NCBI GenBank assembly: GCA_036562635.1 | Contig: DATCJU010000034.1 | Location: 1-48,054 of the forward strand | From: DATCJU01 sp036562635 | GTDB lineage: Bacteria; Actinomycetota; Actinomycetes; Mycobacteriales; Pseudonocardiaceae | Reading direction: 5' to 3' | Length of the DNA: 48,054 bases | Shown: in pieces, positions 43,195-48,054 of the stretch | Position numbering within the stretch: the first letter of the stretch is position 1 | Layout: each line of letters begins with the position of its first letter | Translations under genes and position numbers: made by a program | The notes under the pieces: generated by a model | The model's input: the letters and a program-made list of their open reading frames with translations, nothing else | Database searches by the model: none | Told to the model about the DNA's origin: nothing

Positions 43195-44058
43195 TTACTT
43201 GACGCCGCCGGCGGTGAGGCCGGCGATGATCCGGCGCTGGAAGATCAGCACCGCGATGACCAGCGGGACCGTGACGATCACGCCTGCGGCCATCTGGGTG
43301 CCGAACGGCTGGTCGAAGCCGGTGATACCGGTGAACCGGGAGATCGCCACCGTCGCGGTCTGCATGTTCTTGTCGTTGACCATCGACAGGGCGATGATGA
43401 ACTCGTTCCACGCGGCGATGAAGGTGATGATCGCCGTGGTGAACATGCCCGGCGCCGCGAGCGGAAGGATGACCTTCCGGAACGCCTGCCCCCGGGTGCA
43501 CCCGTCGACCATCGCCGCCTGCTCCAGCTCCACCGGCAGCTGCCGGAAGAAGGCGGTCAGGTTCCACACCGCCAGCGGCAGCGTGAAGGAGAGGCTGGGC
43601 AGGATCATCGCCTGGTAGGTGTTGATCCAGCCGATGTCGGTGAACAGCTTCAGCAGCGGCACCACCAACGAGATGCCGGGGAACATCGAGGTGGCGATGA
43701 TGACCCCTGCCACCGCGGTCTTGAACCGGAAGTCCAGCCGGGCCAGCGCGTAGGCGGCGAAGGTACCCACCAGCAGTGTCAGCACCGTGGTGACTCCGGC
43801 GACCACCAGGCTGTTGACCAGGGCCCGCCCGAAACCGACGTCGGGCTTGAAGACGGCGGTGAAGTTCTCCACCGACCACACCCGCGGCAGCGGGGAGTTG
43901 TCGAACTGGTCGGAGGGACGCCGGAAGCCCGAGACCACCATCCAGTAGAACGGTGCCAGGCAGTAGATCACGATGAGGGCCACGCCCAGGTAGCGCAGCA
44001 GACCACGCCAGCGGGCACTCCCCCGCGCGGAACGGGTGGTGGCGGTTGCGGTGCTCAT
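43195..44058 (-). CDS. Carbohydrate ABC transporter permease (MalG-like)
   Basis: A 287-residue inner-membrane permease with six hydrophobic segments and the cytoplasmic EAA loop EQAAMVDGCTRGQAFRKVIL followed by PLAAPG. It is the second permease of a sugar importer encoded by 43195-46451. Its ATG overlaps the stop of the upstream permease gene (ATGA, 44055-44058). An ATPase subunit is not encoded here; a shared MsiK/SugC-type ATPase from elsewhere is expected. Confidence 0.92.
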   Translation of the reverse strand: MSTATATTRSARGSARWRGLLRYLGVALIVIYCLAPFYWMVVSGFRRPSDQFDNSPLPRVWSVENFTAVFKPDVGFGRALVNSLVVAGVTTVLTLLVGTFAAYALARLDFRFKTAVAGVIIATSMFPGISLVVPLLKLFTDIGWINTYQAMILPSLSFTLPLAVWNLTAFFRQLPVELEQAAMVDGCTRGQAFRKVILPLAAPGMFTTAIITFIAAWNEFIIALSMVNDKNMQTATVAISRFTGITGFDQPFGTQMAAGVIVTVPLVIAVLIFQRRIIAGLTAGGVK

Positions 44059-45080
44059 GCCGGCATCGCCTCCTTGCTACGGCGGGCACGCTTGCGCTGC
44101 TTGGCCACGCGGTACCGGCTCCGGGCCTCACCGATCACATCCGCGCCCAGCAGCTTGACGAAGACGAACGCGATCAAGGCGACGTACAGGAAGAGCAAGG
44201 TGGCGTAGGCCGCTGCTGCCCCGTATCTGAGGTTGGACGCCTCGTCCCAGGCCAGCATGGACAACGTCTCCACCGACCGCTTCTGGTTGCCGATCAACAC
44301 GAACGGCAGGTCGAACATGCGCAGCACGTCCAGCAGGCGGAACAGCACGGCCACCAGCAGCGCCGGCTTGACCAGCGGCAGCGTGATCTGGAAGAACTGC
44401 CGCCAGGCGCTGGCACCGTCCACCCGGGCCGCCTCGTAGAGCTCGTTGGGGATGATCTGCAGACCGGCCAGCACCAGCAGTCCGATGAACGGCGCGGTCT
44501 TCCAGGTGTCGGCGATGATCACGGCCAGCTTGGCGTGGAAGCCCTCGGTGGTCCACAGAATCTGCTGGCCCAGGATCTCGTTGGCCACGCCGTCGGCCTG
44601 GAAGATCCACCGCCACAGCAACGCGGAGACGGCGGTGGGCACCGCCCACGGGACCAGGATGCTGGCCCGGACCAGTCCCCGGCCGCGCAGGGTGTGGTGC
44701 ATCACCAGCGCCATCGCCACACCGATCACCACTTCGATGGCGACCGTCACGACGGTGAAGAAGGTGGTGTTCCAGAACGCGTTCCAGAACCGGGTCCCGG
44801 TCTCTCCCTGGAAGATCGCCAGGTAGTGGTCCAGCCCGACGAACTGCTCGCCCTCGGTGACGAAACCGTCGGCGTCGAGCTGCTGCCCCCGCTCGAACAG
44901 CGACTCACGCAGCGCAGCGAGCAGCGGGTAGAGGATCACCAGCCCCAGCACGATGAAGGTGGGGGACAACAGGAGGGCGGCCAGCCGCCCCTCTTCGCGC
45001 TGACTGTTTCTCCGCCGCTGCCGTGACTCCGGCGGAGTGGGCGGTGCGGTGGTGGTCGTGGTGCTGCTGGTCGTGGTCAC
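44055..45080 (-). CDS. Carbohydrate ABC transporter permease (MalF-like)
   Basis: A 341-residue permease with a Thr/Ser-rich cytoplasmic start (MTTTSSTTTTTAPPTPP) then six membrane segments and an EAA loop NELYEAARVDGASAWRQFFQ. It pairs with the MalG-like permease and the binding protein upstream. The GTG at 45080 has GGAGG four bases away. It overlaps the next permease by four bases and is separated from the binding-protein gene by a strong hairpin. Confidence 0.92.
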   Translation of the reverse strand: MTTTSSTTTTTAPPTPPESRQRRRNSQREEGRLAALLLSPTFIVLGLVILYPLLAALRESLFERGQQLDADGFVTEGEQFVGLDHYLAIFQGETGTRFWNAFWNTTFFTVVTVAIEVVIGVAMALVMHHTLRGRGLVRASILVPWAVPTAVSALLWRWIFQADGVANEILGQQILWTTEGFHAKLAVIIADTWKTAPFIGLLVLAGLQIIPNELYEAARVDGASAWRQFFQITLPLVKPALLVAVLFRLLDVLRMFDLPFVLIGNQKRSVETLSMLAWDEASNLRYGAAAAYATLLFLYVALIAFVFVKLLGADVIGEARSRYRVAKQRKRARRSKEAMPA

Positions 45081-45107
45081 ACGGCCTCCTCCACGCGCAG
45101 GAGCCCT

Positions 45108-45142
45108 GCGGCCGGGCGCGGAACTCCTCCGCGCCCGGCCGC
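45108..45142 (-). terminator. Intercistronic hairpin between binding protein and permease genes
   Basis: Perfect 15-bp stem (GCGGCCGGGCGCGGA, 45108-45122, with 45128-45142) and a five-base loop, in the gap between the SBP stop and the first permease. Such hairpins attenuate or stabilise transcripts so that binding protein exceeds permease. Confidence 0.75.
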
Positions 45143-45149
45143 CAGGAAC

Positions 45150-46451
45150 TCACTTCTGCGCGGTCAACTCCTCGAGCTTCTTCTGCAGGTCGGCCAGTGC
45201 CTGGTCCGTGCTCTTGGCACGGGTCAGCGCAGCGTAGGCAGCCTCCTGGATCGCCAGGGTCACGTCGCCGTAGCGCACCGCCTGAGGCCGCTGCTTGGCG
45301 TTGAGGATCGACTCCTTCAGCGTCGGCAGGTACGGGAACTTCTCGATCAGCTCGGCGTCCTCGTACAGGGCGACCCGGGTCGGCGCCTGGGAGGTGGCCA
45401 GCAGGTTGGACCGCTGGACCTCCTCGCTGGAGAAGAACTTGATGAAGTCCAGCGCCGTGGCCTTGTTCTTGGCGAACGCCGAGATGGCGAAGTTGTGGCC
45501 ACCCAGGGTCGACATGCCCGGGCCGTCCTTGCCCGGCAGCGGCGCCACGTCGAACTTGCCCGCGACCTGCGAGGAGCCGTCGTCCTTGTTGGCCAGCGCC
45601 CACTGGTACGGCCACTGCCGGTGGAAGACCAGCTCACCGGCCTGGAACGCCCGGCGGCCCTCCTCCTCCTTGTAGGTGATGGCCTTCTCCGGGATCTGGC
45701 CGTTGGCGAAGCCCTGCACCAGGAAGTCGAGACCGGCCTTGGCCTCGGGGCTGTTCACCACGGGCTTGCCCGAGTCGTCGATGACCTGACCACCGGCGGA
45801 GTTGACCGCCTCGGAGAAGTTGACCGTCAGGCCCTCGTACTTCTCGAACTGCCCGGCGTAGCAGCCCATGCCGGACGCCTCGGGCAGAGCCAGCACCTTC
45901 TGGCAGATGTCGAACATCTCCTGCCAGGTCTTCGGCGGCTGGGCCCCGACCTTGTCCAGCAGGTCCTTGCGGTAGTACAGCAGACCGCCGTCGGAGTACA
46001 CCGGCACCGCGTACAGCTTGTCGCGGTACTTACCGGTCTCCACCGCAGGCGGGAGGAACTTGTCCAGCTCGAACTGGTCCTGCGGCAGCTCGACGATCCA
46101 GCGGTTGGCCGCGAACTCGGCGGTCCAGACGACGTCCAGGTTCAGCACGGTGAACGCGTCCGACTTCACCTGGGCGTTCTGCACCATCTGCTGCCGCTGG
46201 GCGTCGGCGGACTCGGGCAGCTCGATGATGCGCACCTGCTCGTCGGGGTGCTGCGCGTTCCACTGGTCGACCAGCTTCTGCATGTTCCCCGACGTGTCCT
46301 TGCCGGTCGCGAAGGTGATCGGGCCACGCCCCTCGATCGCCTGCGACCCGGCGTCGCCGCCGCTGTCGTTCCCGCCGCTCCCGCAGGCGGCCAGGACAAG
46401 CGCGGCGGCCAGTGCGACGGCACCGCGCACGTGCAGCGCCCCACGCCTCAT
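45150..46451 (-). CDS. Sugar-binding lipoprotein of ABC importer (trehalose/maltose, LpqY/ThuE-like)
   Basis: A 433-residue extracellular solute-binding protein. Its signal peptide ends in a lipobox (ALVLAACGSG, Cys at 23), so it is anchored as a lipoprotein. LNLDVVWTAEFAANRW closely resembles the corresponding LDVVWTAEFAE segment in mycobacterial LpqY, which binds trehalose; other features are YRKDLLDKVGAQPPKTWQEM and FHRQWPYQWALANKDDG. Specificity is inferred from this resemblance. ATG 46451 has GGAGGGAG upstream. First gene of a three-gene operon. Confidence 0.88.
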   Translation of the reverse strand: MRRGALHVRGAVALAAALVLAACGSGGNDSGGDAGSQAIEGRGPITFATGKDTSGNMQKLVDQWNAQHPDEQVRIIELPESADAQRQQMVQNAQVKSDAFTVLNLDVVWTAEFAANRWIVELPQDQFELDKFLPPAVETGKYRDKLYAVPVYSDGGLLYYRKDLLDKVGAQPPKTWQEMFDICQKVLALPEASGMGCYAGQFEKYEGLTVNFSEAVNSAGGQVIDDSGKPVVNSPEAKAGLDFLVQGFANGQIPEKAITYKEEEGRRAFQAGELVFHRQWPYQWALANKDDGSSQVAGKFDVAPLPGKDGPGMSTLGGHNFAISAFAKNKATALDFIKFFSSEEVQRSNLLATSQAPTRVALYEDAELIEKFPYLPTLKESILNAKQRPQAVRYGDVTLAIQEAAYAALTRAKSTDQALADLQKKLEELTAQK

Positions 46452-46768
46452 GTGTTCTCCCTCCGCAGTGGCTCAATACGGTCCGGTCACATGCCTGGTC
46501 GCCGGATGGCCGGCGCCAGGAACGCCGGCGCGCCCAGGAGCGTGCCCCCGGGGTGCTCTTCCCCTGAACGTGCAGTCACCGAAACGGCACCCGATCGTGC
46601 CCTTGGCGTGCCCCGACCCACGGGGCGGATCCACCGTGCGGAGCGACACTCGGGCAGGACTCGACGCTCGATCAACGCCGGCGGCACCCGGGCCGTGATC
46701 GTCCTTCGCAAGCCGCCGCTCCTTTGCGTCGGTGCATCGCCCCGTCCGTTCAGTGGTGACGAGGACCG

Positions 46769-46782
46769 TTTGATCCGTCAAA
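46769..46782. promoter_or_regulatory. Inverted repeat, candidate operator of the sugar importer
   Basis: TTTGA-TCCG-TCAAA, perfect 5-bp arms, about 320 bp before the binding protein start. The neighbouring AT-rich stretch (46783-46800) looks promoter-like but no clear hexamer pair was found. Confidence 0.3.
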
Positions 46783-46843
46783 AGTGATAAAGAGCCTCAC
46801 CAAAGCCAGGTAATCGGTCAAGAGGACCAACGGACTACAACCC

Positions 46844-46863
46844 ACTACTCCGAACGGAGTAGT
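46844..46863. repeat. Near-perfect 20-bp palindrome
   Basis: ACTACTCCG-AA-CGGAGTAGT, two 9-bp arms around AA. Either a repressor operator (for example LacI-like for sugar importer control) or a transcript hairpin. About 390 bp upstream of the importer. Confidence 0.4.
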
Positions 46864-47083
46864 AACACCTCCGGTCGGTTCCGGCCGACGGTCCTCCTGC
46901 CTGACGTGACGGTGCGGCAGGAGCAGCGCAGCACGAACAGGGAAGGTCACCGGACACAGTCCGAGCACGGTTCGGAAACACCTCGCGCACACCGGTGTCG
47001 GAGGCGTGACCGAGGGCACACGGAACCGTTCGCCCCCCGGATCCGGCCACCGCGTCACGGGACCTGACGGTGCCGCACCCGCG

Positions 47084-47926
47084 TCAGGAACGGCGACCGA
47101 GCCGGTCGGCGAGATCGACGATCGCCGTCACGAGCTGCGTACCGTCCAACAGGGCCCGGTCGTTGTGGTCGGCGCCCTCGACCGGTACCGGTCGAGCCCG
47201 TCCCGGCGCGGCCTCGGCAACGGTCACACTCTGCTCCGGTGGCACGACCGTGTCCGCGGTGCCGTACACCACGACCGTGGGCACCGTCACCCGCTTCAGG
47301 TGCTCGACGACGGGAAACCGGTCCCGCAACAGCAGCCGGACCGGCAGGAAGGGGTAGTGGACCTGCCCGACCGAGGCAAGGTCGACGAACGGGGAACGGA
47401 GCACGAGCCCGCCCGGTGGCTGCTCGGTCGCCAGTTCGGTCACCACCGCCGCGCCGAGGCTCTCCCCGTAGTACAGGATGCGCTCGCCGGGGACACGCTC
47501 CCGCTCGGTGAGGAACCGACGGGCTGCTCGGACGTCCCGGGCGAGCCCCTCCTCGCTGGGATGTCCCGGGTTACCGCCGTATCCGCGGTAGTCGAACAGC
47601 AGCACCGACAGTCCCCGCTGGGACAGTGCGCGGGCCAGCGGGGCACGCAGCGAACGGTCGCCGGCGTTCCCCGGTGCCACCAACACGGTCACCCCATGAT
47701 CCGCCGTGGCGGCCGGGAGGAACCAGGCGCCCAAGCGCAGCCCGTCCGCGGTGTGCAGTGTCACCTCCCGCGCGCCGGGGAGCACCTGGTCGGCCGGCGG
47801 CACCGGTGTCGTGGTGGGCAGGTAGACGAGCCGGCGCTGGAACACCCACAGCAGCGCGAGCCCCAGCACCCCCACCAGCGGCAGCGCCAGGGCCACCCGG
47901 CCTACGACCACCACCGATCCCGGCAT
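47084..47926 (-). CDS. Alpha/beta-hydrolase, membrane-anchored (BEM46-like)
   Basis: A 280-residue alpha/beta hydrolase with an N-terminal membrane helix (ALALPLVGVLGLALLWVFQ) and then RRLVYLPTTTPVPPADQVLP. The nucleophile elbow is GESLG (ILYYGESLGAAVVTELA); catalytic Asp and His are likely in YGTADTVVPPEQ and VEGADHNDR. LLFDYRGYGGNPGHPSEEG is a family landmark of the BEM46/ABHD13 group. ATG 47926 has GAGGG upstream; a longer in-frame Arg-rich extension is unlikely. Substrate unknown, maybe lipids or acyl esters. Confidence 0.85.
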   Translation of the reverse strand: MPGSVVVVGRVALALPLVGVLGLALLWVFQRRLVYLPTTTPVPPADQVLPGAREVTLHTADGLRLGAWFLPAATADHGVTVLVAPGNAGDRSLRAPLARALSQRGLSVLLFDYRGYGGNPGHPSEEGLARDVRAARRFLTERERVPGERILYYGESLGAAVVTELATEQPPGGLVLRSPFVDLASVGQVHYPFLPVRLLLRDRFPVVEHLKRVTVPTVVVYGTADTVVPPEQSVTVAEAAPGRARPVPVEGADHNDRALLDGTQLVTAIVDLADRLGRRS

Positions 47927-48054
47927 ACCGCCCTCACCTCCCGCTCGTCCGCCCCGCCCGTGGAGTGCACGCCGCCTCCGGGGCCGGTGCCCACGTCGTG
48001 GACCGGCATACGTCACACCGCCCCCCTTGTGCACGCCGAAGCCCCGACCAGGCA

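Larger units (their letters stand above)
46452..47083. other. Regulatory region upstream of the sugar importer
   Basis: About 630 bp with no believable gene (overlapping short open frames have no coding pattern). It holds two inverted repeats, TTTGA-TCCG-TCAAA (46769-46782) and ACTACTCCG-AA-CGGAGTAGT (46844-46863), candidates for operators or leader hairpins. The binding-protein promoter should be within the proximal 350 bp. Confidence 0.5.

Noticed and set aside
46473..46781. Minus-strand open frame upstream of the binding protein.
   Set aside because: No coding-like codon pattern and no ribosome site; more likely leader/promoter region.

Overview
The window is about 48 kb of high-GC DNA (strong G/C at third codon positions, many GTG starts and ATGA/GTGA overlaps) from an actinomycete. 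The gene order gcvH-garA-ftsR-bfn-merR-gcvP, an actinobacterial-type Lsr2, a DosR/DevR-type regulator, GpgS and a 1177-residue DnaE all support Actinomycetota, probably a Pseudonocardiales-like, Actinopolyspora/Saccharopolyspora-type genome. The genus is inference only. No rRNA, tRNA, CRISPR array, transposase or prophage was recognised; the region looks like ordinary chromosome.

Layout. 1-5.2 kb: glycine cleavage and carbon/nitrogen control block on the minus strand (gcvP behind a tandem glycine riboswitch, MerR regulator, bifunctional-nuclease-family protein, FtsR, GarA/OdhI, GcvH, CDP-alcohol phosphatidyltransferase). 5.3-10.3 kb: a divergent sugar-metabolite cluster (GT4 glycosyltransferase and GpgS on minus; Gfo/Idh/MocA oxidoreductase and an MDR dehydrogenase lacking the usual zinc ligands on plus). 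10.4-17.8 kb: a DUF6319-type protein and the glgX-treY-treZ operon, which converts glycogen or maltodextrin to trehalose. 17.8-22.1 kb: a hypoxia/dormancy-like island (CBS protein, universal stress protein, Acg-like nitroreductase relative, DosR-like response regulator, MBL protein) with a DosR-box-like site. 22.2-30.9 kb: mixed genes (PAS-GGDEF-degenerate EAL protein, SAM methyltransferase, folate cyclo-ligase relative, carotenoid-type FAD oxidoreductase, spermidine-synthase-like protein, small membrane proteins). 31-32.4 kb: a TetR regulator and a Cys-containing small protein sharing a divergent promoter filled with palindromic operators. 32.4-34.4 kb: a FAD monooxygenase behind a roughly 390-nt leader with its own promoter, a 12-codon upstream ORF and an intrinsic terminator. 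34.5-39.2 kb: an LLM-class oxidoreductase and dnaE. 39.5-40.6 kb: an iron-box-controlled small unknown protein and lsr2. 41.2-48 kb: an LCP-family protein, a three-gene sugar ABC importer without its own ATPase, and a lipase-like alpha/beta hydrolase.

How the parts fit. Osmolyte and storage-sugar themes recur: GpgS plus GT4 (glucosylglycerate-type solutes), GlgX/TreY/TreZ (trehalose synthesis) and a LpqY/ThuE-like importer. GarA, the glycine riboswitch and the glycine cleavage genes link amino-acid nitrogen to the TCA cycle. The most interesting candidate systems are the uORF-terminator leader in front of the FAD monooxygenase at 33.99-34.42 kb, the iron-box-regulated 87-residue orphan at 39.5 kb, the operator-packed divergent promoter at 31.5 kb and the DosR-like island at 18-21 kb. 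All functional calls were made by reading translated sequence and motifs; no database search was run.
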